Assembly (NCBI GenBank): GCA_963573305.1
Contig: OY754338.1
Coordinates: 44,605,531-44,669,530 of the forward strand
From: Pyrrhosoma nymphula
Taxonomy: Eukaryota > Arthropoda > Insecta > Odonata > Coenagrionidae
Reading direction: 5' to 3'
Length of the DNA: 64,000 nucleotides
Part shown: piece after piece, positions 50,895 to 60,827 of the stretch
How positions within the stretch are numbered: the first letter of the stretch is position 1
How the letters are laid out: each line of letters starts with the position of its first letter
Position numbers and translations under genes: made by a program
The notes under the pieces: model-generated
What the model was told of the DNA's origin: nothing
Seen by the model: the letters and a program-made list of their open reading frames with translations, nothing else
Database searches by the model: none

Positions 50895-51187
50895 CCATGC
50901 TATTGCTCTCTAAGCAAGTTGAACTGAACATTAAGACGGCAGGGTTTTTTGTGAGTTGAGCTGAAATGAGTCCAGCATCCGTCTCAAAGTTTCTCAAGAC
51001 CCATTTATTTTTATCCGGCAATGCCTTGTGTCCGTTCCCTGTGTCTGCTCACGTGGCGTGTGGCGCAAGTTCCATTTTCCACTTAACCACCCGCTTCATG
51101 TTCGTGCTGGCCATACATCCTTGGGGTGGAATTATATTCACGCCCGGTGCTATTCATATATTCCCTCTCTCCCTTGCTTCCTCGCAG

Positions 51188-51341
51188 GCAGCCACATCCG
51201 TGACTTGGGCCCCCTGCTCTCCGTGCACGGTCTGAACGTGACTTACGAGATCATCCCCAAGAGTGACCCCGTCAAGGAGAGCAAGTGCAGTTTGCTTGAG
51301 TGTTCCGTTGCCGGCCACTGCTACGCCAAGAAGGACTTCTC
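51188..51341 (+). CDS. CUB-EGF gene, exon C (linker and start of EGF-like domain)
   Basis: The acceptor is CTTCCTCGCAG|GCAGCC and the donor TTCTC|GTGAGT. The exon takes two bases to finish the glycine codon split with exon B and leaves two bases of a serine codon. The translation reads SHIRDLGPLLSVHGLNVTYE, then CSLLECSVAGHCYAKKDF. The three cysteines and the G-H-C-Y spacing are those of the first half of an EGF-like domain, so the next exon should supply a CxC...GxxGxxC second half. One N-glycosylation sequon (NVT) is present, consistent with an extracellular location. I could not find that next exon in the remaining 12.6 kb. The split-codon agreement with exon B is strong support for the model. 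Confidence 0.85.
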
Positions 51342-54300
51342 GTGAGTATCAAGGAATATCTTCTTCTTGAGTCTTCTTTTTTAAAAAAATTTTTCCGAAC
51401 ATGCTCCAGTAAAATTAAGCAAAAGAATTGTCGAATTTTTAACAAAAAATATTGTGTCAAGCCAATGAGTTAATTCCGGCGTTATGCTAATGCCGTTAAA
51501 GAAATGTTGGTTTCACCTCTGAAATAACCATTGCCATTGAAGCTAGCGAGCTTGGAAAAATGAATTGATTCTACTAAATGAAGTATGTTTTTATAATTAT
51601 AACGCTTACATGATTTCTCGCTATTTAAAGTTTATGTGAAAATGCTCTTATTCTGCAGAATTTTCTTTTGTTAGCTTCGCTGTTTGTGCAAAAGTTGAGC
51701 ATTCAATTGAGTTCGATTCCGTCGTTAATGAAGCATCGAATAGAAAATGTTTTGTCAAAAAAGTCCGGTTGACATATTGTGTATCTGAAAATTGAAAAGT
51801 ATATTTATCTCACGCTAAGCGGACTTAACGGAATATTAGGTTAAATGCTAAACTGAACAAGTATTTTCGTAGTATTTTATTAAGGAACCCTAAAAGCAAT
51901 ATTATTGACGAATTGCATATTCCTTAATTCAGTGAAACTGCTTGAAATATTTTTTATATAGTTATGCTTGACGCCCTTTATGCCATCAGGAAACCAATAG
52001 TAGTAATAATAATATTTATCTCACCACAATGCCGCCCTGAGGGTGGCATGCGTTCACCTACGATACCATGAACAATAAATGTACAATCTGGCGGTATTTG
52101 GTGGGTTCTCCACCAGAAGGCAGTTAGAGGCAACCAAGGCTGATATCGTTCTCCTCGACGACCTCACATTCTCCATGTCCGTGATTGTTTTCAGCTGCGT
52201 CTGAAACGAATATGGATGCGAAGGAGGTGAATAAACGGACGCAATATCAAGACGTGCCTGAAGAACTTCGGAGAATGTACCCGGACACTCCGTGAAACTA
52301 GTAGTCCTCATCATAGGTGTTCCCGGTGGAGTTTGGTGGAGTTTAGGACTCGCTGCTTAGTAGCATCAAGTATATTCCGTCCTGCGTGGCTCAGGCGGAA
52401 TATCTTGCAGCTCGCATGCAGAAGGCCGAGGTTTCCGAAGGCCGAGGTTGAGGTCGAGGTTTCCAAAGGCAGTCTGCTGCGTAGGCGTGACTCCAATGGA
52501 ACGTAGCCACCTATCCGATGGGCGTCGGTCGGGGCTGCAAAAACTGCCCAACCCCTCCCGAGTTTCTGGACATTATTACGGCAATGAAACCTGGTGCTCG
52601 CCGGGGACTCGGAGGGGAATTTTAAAACGCTAAAAACATAATAATATAATGATAATAATAATAAAATGACCAGGAAAATTACCCTTTCGGATGGGGGCCA
52701 AGTGGTTTTGGGAGTGGCAACAGGACTCCGTTACGGAAGCTCGTATGAAGTGGATGGGAGCCTAAAGGAGCGACCTCCTCGCATGTAATGCTGCCAGCGA
52801 GCCCGATTTCAAAGAAATAATAATTCTGGAGCTAGTTTTTTTGGAACAGCTGCGTTGATCAATTTTCAGAAGAAGGATTTCCGACTCTCAGCCATCGCGG
52901 AGCATGCTTAGTCGGAACCGCGGCACAGCATTGAACTTGACAACACCAGAGTGATCGCTAGGGAAAACAAATACCTAGGTACCTCCCTAGGATAAGAAGC
53001 GTGACGATTGAGAATATCAAAAACACGGAGAATTTATGGTCACGACGAGGAAAAGACTCTTCTACCCCTCAGCCAATAAGAACGCAGGACCAACTTGAGT
53101 GGTAATCACGACGCCAAAATCTGCCAATATATTCCGGTATGCTCGAAATGTACACCACCTGTAACGGAGGAGATACTGTTGTTATGATAATTGACCAACG
53201 CAGCTGTTCCGGAAAAAATAGCTCCAGAATGTTTACCAGCCACTGCGGAAGTCTTCGCTTTAATAATAATAATGGTTTATTTTTCTGTGGCAAACCATCT
53301 AAAACAATGACCAAATACACAGAAAATCACATCCAACTCAAAAAATGAATATAAATTTAAGGTTTGTCAATTATATCGTGGATTTTTTTCGAGTTGGCAA
53401 GTTTTAAAAATTGTAAAATATATAAATTCAACTATACACATAATTTTACGGGAATTACAGCCAGTTTACATAGAATTATATTTGAATAAATATTTATAAA
53501 GGTAAAACTGTATAGCCAGGGAGTTGCGAGAGGGAATATTTAGGTTACATACGGAACACGTTTTTACAATTAAAGATGGCTACAAATAACGTGGAAGAAA
53601 AGTAGGACCTTATGCTATAAAAACATTTAATGTTATTTTTTTATTTTGAATTTGCATGGTACGGATACAATTGATACTCCTAGATATTGAGTTCCATAAT
53701 GTAATTTCAATGACCGAAAAAAGACTCCGTATATATTGCTTAGGTTCGTGGAAACGAAGGACCAACGAGTTGCTCGCGCTTGGAGTGGTGCTTTGTGATT
53801 TTTCCTCCGGCGGTATTTGTTTACCACATTACTCCGGATGGAAAAATTGCGATTGATTGCATGACCCCTGGATATTTTTTTCGCTTTGTATATTCTCAGT
53901 GGTGAGAGGCTGGTGGTTGTCCATTAGTGCCGCCGTGTTTGCGGTGTCGGTCTCACCAAACATGTGAGGTTGTCGTGACGGGCGACCGGGCGAGGAAGAC
54001 AAAGCAGCCGTCAGGCGTCGCTCCTGGCGGAAGGAATATCTGAGTGGCCGAGTGATGGAATATTCCTCGGGAAGTGTCAAGGGTATGACCGCCGTTGGCT
54101 TTGAGGGAATATGGATTGAAACCTCCCAAATGATGTTCCGTGGCCTGTCAAATCCACGCCCAACTTTGGCGCGGGCTAACGGGCCATAAGCGAGGAGAAG
54201 ACCATGTGAGAGCTGTTACATGCAAAAGCGTAACGACCCGTAAAAATAGCAATAAATAATTGCTATATTGTTCCAGACTTCCTCTCTCTTACGACTGCCG

Positions 54301-55223
54301 GAAATGCTTGAATATTTTGATGAAATATTACAATTCTTGTGCGTCGTGTGTTGGAAGGATTTTTATGCAAGGATTCCTGTTTTTATATAGTTTTTGTTTT
54401 CTCCGTGGTATGCGTTTTTCTTTCTTTCTCTATCTCACTCTGGATTATCTTTAACCGGGAAAGTTTAACTGTTTAATTTAATCTCATTAACTTTAGAAAT
54501 GGGTATCCTTTGGACGTGGAGAATGAGTATAATTTAGTAAAAAAATATGCTTCTACTGCATAGGACTTGAGACGTAGTCACAGCTTCACTTTTGTGTATT
54601 GTTACTTGTTGGGAAATGCACATTGGCTAGGATATTGGTATTTTCGATAAAACTGCACCTCATCTCTGGTACAAATGTTAAATTTGGTAAAAGATCTCTG
54701 GTAGACATGTGGTATATTTCCGGAGAACGGCTTGGTTTACCGTAATTGCATTAAGAAAATACGCATTTATTTCAATAGACGGTTGAAGAGCTCAACATTC
54801 TCCGAAAATACAAACCAGATAGCCTAAGGGATTTGAGAAGTTGATATTTTGAATGAAATGCCATCTTCAATTTACGCAATCTCGTAAGAACTATTCATAG
54901 GTTTATCTACTAATCAACGATATGACGCTCGCCTTAATTTGACTTACATTACGAGAAATCTACACATCAGGAAAATACTATTATTATGCTTGTTCTAATC
55001 TATGCTTTTTGTAATCAGATGAGAAACGCAGGTCTCCAATTCACCCTTGTCAGTGGTGTGCGCTCCTTATCAGAAGGGCTGAAGGAGTCATAAGAAAATT
55101 TGGTATTCCTACGAATTTTGACATAGATTAAAAAATGAATCGGATAAGCCCATGCTAATAAAGATGCTGGCGAAATATGAAAGCCGGCGGGATATTATTT
55201 GTTGATAGATACAGTCGGTTAAT
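51342..55223. other. Intron or downstream region with retroelement debris
   Basis: No further exon recognised. Segments 52020-52660 and 52660-53300 are GC-richer and end in (ATA/ATG)n tracts at 52638-52668 and 53261-53276 (the latter followed by GGTTTATTT), a tail typical of arthropod LINE/SINE 3' ends. A small internal repeat, GGCCGAGGTTTCCGAAGG with partial copies, lies at 52428-52467. The patch 53860-54200 is also GC-richer without recognisable content. Confidence 0.45.
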
Positions 55224-55236
55224 ATGACGAATATAA
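55224..55236 (+). repeat. Target-site duplication, left copy
   Basis: ATGACGAATATAA, identical and in the same orientation at 59247-59259. It defines the left edge of the composite PLE/Jockey insertion. Confidence 0.85.
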
Positions 55237-55271
55237 TTTCTGTTTGAGGCTTTCGCAGCGCTGTTGTGCTG

Positions 55272-55330
55272 GTGTCTCCATGTTTTTCGGGCAAAGCTGC
55301 GTCGGTGTATCTTTATGATGACGTTTCGTA
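55272..55330 (-). repeat. 59-bp terminal inverted repeat, left copy
   Basis: Exact inverse of 59188-59246. On the minus strand it follows the Jockey 3' region and runs TACGAAACGTCATC...GGAGACAC. The extra outer 35 bp (55237-55271) includes GCGAAAGCCT. In the right copy the same bases are the last codons of the PLE frame. Confidence 0.9.
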
Positions 55331-55353
55331 GCCAATGCAGGCCACATCTTCAG
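55323..55353 (-). other. Hammerhead-like core motif at the element terminus
   Basis: On the minus strand this reads CTGAAGA, U, GTGGCC, loop TGCATT, GGCTAC, GAAAC. The helix pairs fully, counting one G-U pair. Hammerhead ribozymes are reported from PLE terminal repeats, and the location and core order fit. There is one extra base before helix II, and a proper cleavage triplet was not found, so it may be a degenerate or non-standard form. The right terminus of the element has only the GAAAC half. Confidence 0.45.
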
Positions 55354-55506
55354 ATCAAGTCCGAATGCCAAACGGTTGACCATTTGTCGTTCCATGCCCT
55401 TCATGTTGGGCTGGTTCTCGTCGCCTTGCCAGGACGTCGTCCTCTAAAGGCGAAATGAAATCGTCTCCGGGGTCTCATGGTGTCTCGGATGAACGTTGTA
55501 AGGCTC

Positions 55507-57024
55507 CTACAGGTGAAGCCTCGGCATCTTTCCCCTAGGGAGGGAGTCAGTGGTGTCCAGGCTGGCGATTGGTCGCTTGTAGCGATCCCATGGCCAGACC
55601 TGGATCTTTGCGAGGTTGCTGATCGCCGTGTGCTGTGAGTCAGCCGCCTTGTCGAAGAACCGTCGCGAGATCTTCGGCAAGTGGACATCTAGGGGCTCCA
55701 ACTTTCCATCTCGGTGCATCTCGGAGACGTGGTCGTAGCGTCCTCGTCCTAGGATGCACCGAAGTGCAGAATTCTGCACCACCTGGATTCGGTAGAGGTT
55801 TGTCTTGGGCACTCCAGACCATACAGGCGCTGCATACTCGATGACAGGGAGTATACAGGCCTTGTATAGTCTTCTCTTTGTGTCCATGCTCAGCACCGGC
55901 GGACGCAGGATTGGCCAAAGCCTTGCCAACGCCGCCGATGCTTTTGCACGGACACTCTCCGTCTGAGGCTTCCAGAGAAGCTTCCGGTCCAACTTCACTC
56001 CGAGGTAGGTGACCTCGGAGTTCCATGGAAGGATGACTCCATCAACCGACAGGTCGACTCCTGGCTCAGCTTCATGTCCTGTATGGAAGACGATAGCTTT
56101 TGTCTTCCCAGCGTTGACTGCTATCCGCCATCGATGATACCAAGAGAGGGTGACATCGATGGCGTCTTGCAGTCTCTTCACAGCTACTCTCCGCTGCATC
56201 GATCTCGACAGGAGCGCTGCATCGTCGGCGTACAAGGACAGGACCATGTTTCTCCCATTATCCCGAGGGAAGTCATGGGTGAAGATGTTGAAGAGCACTG
56301 GTCCCAGAACAGACCCCTGCGGCACACCGGCGTTGATATGTCGACGGCCAGAGGCTGTTCCGAGCCAGTGCACGGTGAAGGTCCTGTCCTGTAGATACGA
56401 CCGGATGAGCCGGGTGGCCCATGCTTGGAACTGGAGTCGAACCATCTTCGCCAGGAGCGCTTGATGCCAGACACGATCGAAAGCCTTCGATATATCGAAG
56501 AAAACTCCGGCAACAGCTTCTCTCCTGTTGAAGGCGTCGGTGATGAAGTCAGTTGTCCTCACAAGTTGTTGGGCCGTGGAGTGCCCTTCGCGGAAGCCGA
56601 GTTGTTCATCCGGGAGGAAGACAGCCTCCCGAACGAACTCAACAATCGGCCACCGCAGTAACCTCTCGAAGATTTTCCCGAAGCCGTCGAGGAGAGATAT
56701 GGGCCGGAAGTCTCCGGGAGCCATTTCCACTCCTCTCTTCTTCGGGATGCAGGTAATCTTCGCCCGTTTCCAGGTGGATGGAAAGTAGGAAATCTTGGTG
56801 CATCCATTGCAGATGCTGGCCAAGTACGCTACTGCAGCCTTTGGAAATTGCCGCACGACGACATTCGGAATGCCGTCGGTGCCTGGCGCTTTCCGCGGCT
56901 TCAGTTGGCGTATGACCCCTACGATGTCCTTTTCGCTGAAGAAAGGGATGTCCTCGGCGTCCTCGATGGCGTCGTCCAGCGATGCCATGCCATGCCGACT
57001 GCCGTGACAAGGATACAATTCCAC
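55507..57024 (-). CDS. Jockey-clade LINE reverse transcriptase, 5'-truncated
   Basis: The 505-codon open frame copies RNA into DNA for a non-LTR retrotransposon. Reverse transcriptase landmarks appear in order: RKAPGTDGIP (residues 44-53), FRPISLL (106-112), FFDISKAFD (175-183), AGVPQGSVLGP (232-242) and the catalytic YADD (265-268). The later TYLGVKLD and YKACILPVIEYAAPVW segments are typical of the Jockey clade. The RRFFDKA segment and a short C-terminus end the protein. The endonuclease domain and upstream ORF1 are missing, and the first 12 or so residues come from antisense PLE sequence, so the ATG at 57024 is not the native start. The frame is uninterrupted, implying recent arrival. It overlaps the divergent PLE frame by 43 bp. 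Confidence 0.9.
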   Translation of the reverse strand: MELYPCHGSRHGMASLDDAIEDAEDIPFFSEKDIVGVIRQLKPRKAPGTDGIPNVVVRQFPKAAVAYLASICNGCTKISYFPSTWKRAKITCIPKKRGVEMAPGDFRPISLLDGFGKIFERLLRWPIVEFVREAVFLPDEQLGFREGHSTAQQLVRTTDFITDAFNRREAVAGVFFDISKAFDRVWHQALLAKMVRLQFQAWATRLIRSYLQDRTFTVHWLGTASGRRHINAGVPQGSVLGPVLFNIFTHDFPRDNGRNMVLSLYADDAALLSRSMQRRVAVKRLQDAIDVTLSWYHRWRIAVNAGKTKAIVFHTGHEAEPGVDLSVDGVILPWNSEVTYLGVKLDRKLLWKPQTESVRAKASAALARLWPILRPPVLSMDTKRRLYKACILPVIEYAAPVWSGVPKTNLYRIQVVQNSALRCILGRGRYDHVSEMHRDGKLEPLDVHLPKISRRFFDKAADSQHTAISNLAKIQVWPWDRYKRPIASLDTTDSLPRGKMPRLHL

Positions 57025-59375
57025 AGTGTGTGGAAATTACGCACCACATCCAGACTAAGAAGGCTAGAAGAATTCTTCTTCGTGCCAGCCAAGCTCTGCT
57101 CAGAGAACGGATACACCATGCAAGGACAGCCATTGACCTTTGCTCCAAGGAGCTGTACGACATGCACCTCCTCATCTCCAACACTATGTCGTATGAAGAC
57201 TGGAATAAGCTGGACCGGATAACAACAGAATCCTCACTGCTGTCCTTTGACAACGCCAGGAATACGCAGATCAAGAAGTTCAGGAAATTTCAGCGGAAAC
57301 AACACCCAGCCTCTGACGATGCTGATCTCCGTAAAACTGTTGTCAATTTGACGGATAGACAACTGTCAGACGCGGAGTCATCCATCCTCTCCAAAGGCCT
57401 TAACTTCGCTATCGCTCCTAGCGCTATCCCGACGGAGGCGTTCATCACTAGCATCGAGTCTGCAGTACTAAAACTTCCTAAGGACGAAGCTGAGGAGATA
57501 AGGGAAGAAACTTCACGGATCCTACGAAGAGCAAAGCCACCCGTGACCAACATAACTAGATCAGAACGACAGGCCCTGAAAGAATTAAAAAACGACAAGA
57601 GTATCCTTATACTCTCTGCTGACAAAGGGAATGCCACCGTTCTACTGTCCAGACAAGACTACGAAGAGAAAATTCTTCGTCTATTGACCGAGGACACCTA
57701 CCGCCGATTAGAGAAGGACCCAACGCCCAAAATTGAGCGACTTACGAGGGAACTAATCAAACACTCGTCCTTCACATCGGAGGAGCAGCGCTCGCTACTT
57801 TCTTCGGCACCCAAACCACCGAGGCTCTACGGGCTGCCCAAGATCCATAAGGAAGGAGTACCGTTACGTCCAATTGTTACCACCATTGATTCACCAACCT
57901 ACGCCATCGCCAAGTACTTGGCCAAGGTCCTCCGCCCCTTCACTGGACAATCGGAGACATTTGTACGGAACTCCTATCACTTTACGGAAATCATCAAAAC
58001 CATTCAACTGAGACCCAATGAGTTATTGGTTAGTTTCGACGTAGAATCCCTATTCACAAACGTTCCGGTGGATGACTCCATGAAAATTATAAGGACATTC
58101 TCCGAAGAAGGACTACCAGAGGACTTCATTAAGTTAATTGAATTCTGCCTAAAGAATTCATACTTTCGATGGAACGACTGCTACTACCAACAAGTTGACG
58201 GCACTGCCATGGGATCTCCTCTGTCACCTGTCGTGGCCAATATCTTCATGGAGGACTTTGAAAGGAGAGCAATTGAGTCCTATGCTAAGAAACCACGACT
58301 ATGGCTGAGATACGTGGATGATACTTTTGTCATCTGGCCTCACGGCAGGGATTCCCTTCAAGACTTTCTCCTGCACCTAAACTCTCAGCACCCAGCAATC
58401 AAACTTACGATGGAGATTGAGCAAGATGGACGCCTACCCTTCCTGGATGTAGAAGTATCAAGAAACGAGGACGGATCTCTAGGTCACTCTGTCTATCGAA
58501 AGGATACTCACACAGACAGATATTTGCACTCATCATCCCATCACCACCCTCAAATTAAAAGATCCCTGGTTAAAACTCTCCTTCATCGAGCCGGAGTCAT
58601 ATCGGATGAAAAATCAAGGCGTAAGGAAGAGGAACATGTTGCATCGGCCCTCATGAAGAATGGCTACTCCAAGGCCCTTTTCAGGACCATAAAGAGGGAA
58701 ATGCAGGAGAAGAAGGAAACCAAGGAGACTCCAAAGCCAAGGGGCTTTGCCACCTTACCCTTCATCGCGGGAACGACGGAAAGGATTGGGAGGATTCTAA
58801 AGAAACACGACATCACACCAAGATATCGCGCAGTGCAGAAAATAAGTGACCTTCTACCAAAATCTAAGGACAAAATCCCTGACCTGCAATACGAAGGAGT
58901 ATATGAGATTCCCTGCAGCTGCGGCCAGAAGTATGTGGGCCAAACGAAGAGGGCGATCTCCGTTCGTTTGAGCGAGCACCGCAGGGCTCTCAAAAACAAG
59001 CACTGCGTGCAGTCAGCAGTTGCAGAGCATGCCTTCTCGAACCCGGGACATCAACTTAATATCAATGACGCACGAGTCTTAGCCAAGGAAAAGTTTTATT
59101 TTCCTCGACTCATCAGGGAGGCTATTGAAATAGAGAAGGTAGAGGCTAATTTCAATCGGGATGACGGGCATAGACTCCACAACACCTTACGAAACGTCAT
59201 CATAAAGATACACCGACGCAGCTTTGCCCGAAAAACATGGAGACACATGACGAATATAAAATCCCTGATATCCTTCGTGAAAGAGTTTTTTCTGATTTTT
59301 CTCAATAATATTTCAATCATTTTTTCAATTTATGTCAACATTGAAATTAACTTTCAATGTTTTAGTTTTATTTGA
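56982..59375 (+). CDS. Penelope-like element protein: reverse transcriptase + GIY-YIG endonuclease
   Basis: This 797-codon open frame encodes the two domains that define PLEs. The reverse transcriptase shows LYGLPKIHK (about residues 281-289), SFDVESLFTNVP (about 351-362), DGTAMGSPLSPVVANIFM (about 406-423) and catalytic YVDD (about 444-447). The GIY-YIG endonuclease follows: GVYEIPCSCGQKYVGQTKR (about 638-656) with the downstream SVRLSEH and a Glu/Asn region. The first 20-25 residues lie at the junction with the Jockey sequence, and the frame seems to lack part of the usual N-terminal region, so the element is probably 5'-truncated. The native stop is lost: the frame reads through the target duplication into host DNA for about 40 codons. 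No stops or frameshifts occur inside. Confidence 0.92.
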   Translation: MPCHADCRDKDTIPQCVEITHHIQTKKARRILLRASQALLRERIHHARTAIDLCSKELYDMHLLISNTMSYEDWNKLDRITTESSLLSFDNARNTQIKKFRKFQRKQHPASDDADLRKTVVNLTDRQLSDAESSILSKGLNFAIAPSAIPTEAFITSIESAVLKLPKDEAEEIREETSRILRRAKPPVTNITRSERQALKELKNDKSILILSADKGNATVLLSRQDYEEKILRLLTEDTYRRLEKDPTPKIERLTRELIKHSSFTSEEQRSLLSSAPKPPRLYGLPKIHKEGVPLRPIVTTIDSPTYAIAKYLAKVLRPFTGQSETFVRNSYHFTEIIKTIQLRPNELLVSFDVESLFTNVPVDDSMKIIRTFSEEGLPEDFIKLIEFCLKNSYFRWNDCYYQQVDGTAMGSPLSPVVANIFMEDFERRAIESYAKKPRLWLRYVDDTFVIWPHGRDSLQDFLLHLNSQHPAIKLTMEIEQDGRLPFLDVEVSRNEDGSLGHSVYRKDTHTDRYLHSSSHHHPQIKRSLVKTLLHRAGVISDEKSRRKEEEHVASALMKNGYSKALFRTIKREMQEKKETKETPKPRGFATLPFIAGTTERIGRILKKHDITPRYRAVQKISDLLPKSKDKIPDLQYEGVYEIPCSCGQKYVGQTKRAISVRLSEHRRALKNKHCVQSAVAEHAFSNPGHQLNINDARVLAKEKFYFPRLIREAIEIEKVEANFNRDDGHRLHNTLRNVIIKIHRRSFARKTWRHMTNIKSLISFVKEFFLIFLNNISIIFSIYVNIEINFQCFSFI
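59188..59246 (+). repeat. 59-bp terminal inverted repeat, right copy
   Basis: Exact inverse of 55272-55330. It forms the end of the PLE coding frame and abuts the right target-site duplication directly, without the 35-bp extension seen on the left. Confidence 0.9.
59247..59259 (+). repeat. Target-site duplication, right copy
   Basis: ATGACGAATATAA, identical to 55224-55236. Confidence 0.85.
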
Positions 59376-60827
59376 GTTCATGTAAATCATATACTTAAGC
59401 ACATTCTGTTTTATGTACTAATGTTGTCAAAATGTTCTTGCTTACACCTCAACTTCTCCTTTTTACTCATTGAGAAATGAAGAAATTAGATTGTGAAATA
59501 GTTTTAATTTATCATTTTTGATAAAAGAAAGTAATGGGATGTATTTTTGGGAAATTTAAACTTTGCCAACAGCCATGATTTTGTCACGAATTCTGTTTTT
59601 TCCCCAGAGCGGATACATACTGTCATTTGTTTACATAGTGTCTCATTTCTTGTTTTTCATTAATATTAATTTGCGTTCTCATTATTGTTCAATTAAAAAA
59701 TAGATTCTATAAAATTGGGCTTGCATGTGATCCCTGTATCAGTGATTTAAGGACATCTTTATTGGATCAAACACTAAATATAGTGTCCCATTAAATATAC
59801 CATTTGTAAGAATTATTATTCTCCCTGCTTCATAGTTTGATTTTATTTTTTTCCGTTATGGCTCCTCCGCAATTTTTGAAGAATGTTTATGGGAAGCCAC
59901 ACTGCCGTGGGCAAGTACCAAGCTATGGAGTGGCTCCACAACGTAAATGGGCCGGCAAAAAAAATCAATTTCGCAAGGTAATCGAAATGTCTACCTACTC
60001 CGTACTGATTACGGCTCGACCATCTTTTACTCCAGGAATGGGGTTCATTTTAACGTCACCGGGCCTTGGAATTAGGGATTGAGATGATGGGAACAACGTG
60101 AAACCTATTATTCAGGTAAGTTGAATTCGGAATCCTGCGTTCGTAGATATCCTTCGCCCCGTTGCAGTTTGACCTAAGAGCACGTAGAGGCCGTAAATCT
60201 CGAACGAGCTGGCTGCTTGTGAGCTTAGAATTCCGCGTGGATATTGGTGCTTGCACTAAATGGATTAAATTACTTACGCCGTAGATTATAACTTTTGGAT
60301 TTGCTCAAATTTATTTTTGTTGGTAGAGAATCCCAGATGGATTCTCCCAAAATGTCAACATACGGTGTTAATATTAGTATGTATACACATTAGTCTAATC
60401 AGCCATTCTCGATTTTCGGATTGTAAAGTTTACCTCACAAATTAACAGTGACAGTTCAATTTAAAATGCCTCTTTCGTTATCCATACCGTATTATTATTT
60501 ATCGTAAGAATACTGGTGTATAAAGGTTATTATTTCGTACCATATTTTAAGTTTTTTTACTTTTTGTTTGTTCCTGATTTCTTACTTTTACGGCATTTAT
60601 AAATATTTTTGTAAGTAATATTCAACAAGATTTGTAAGCTGTTCAGAAAAACATTGTTGATTTGACTCCTTTCTCTATTCGTAGTAACCTTTTCCTTGAG
60701 AATTGTTAGTAGATTATTCCTTGCAATTCAGACATTTAGTCCTCGTTCACATGCCATTTGGACGAAATGTGCAAAGGAAGGATGAAAATAAGCACTTGGT
60801 GAGAATTTGAAAACAATATCCCTTGTT
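59376..60827. other. AT-rich non-coding stretch
   Basis: Nothing supportable was seen. The 81-codon frame at 59837-60082 has no recognisable domain. Confidence 0.4.

Larger units (their letters stand above)
48826..51187 (+). other. Intron B-C of the CUB-EGF gene (~2.4 kb)
   Basis: Bounded by GTAAGC and CTCGCAG. It contains a LINE fragment and a tRNA-related fragment at its left end, a short foldback element at 50151-50262 and a small hairpin at 50869-50894. Confidence 0.8.
55237..59246. mobile_element. Composite Penelope-like / Jockey retroelement (4,010 bp)
   Basis: A single insertion is defined by the perfect 13-bp duplication at 55224-55236 and 59247-59259. Inside, the plus strand carries a PLE open frame and the minus strand a Jockey-clade reverse transcriptase frame. 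They are joined 5' to 5' near 56985-57020, each lacking its N-terminal part. Both outer ends carry the same 59-bp sequence in inverted orientation (55272-55330 and 59188-59246, no mismatch). The left copy has a further 35 bp outside it, while the right copy stops directly at the duplication. Both frames are open and the repeats are exact, so the insertion looks recent. Inverted terminal repeats are known for PLEs; the second reverse transcriptase is the unusual part. Confidence 0.85.

Noticed and set aside
55635..56661. Several plus-strand frames over the Jockey reverse transcriptase
   Set aside because: They are antisense shadows of the GC-rich minus-strand coding sequence.
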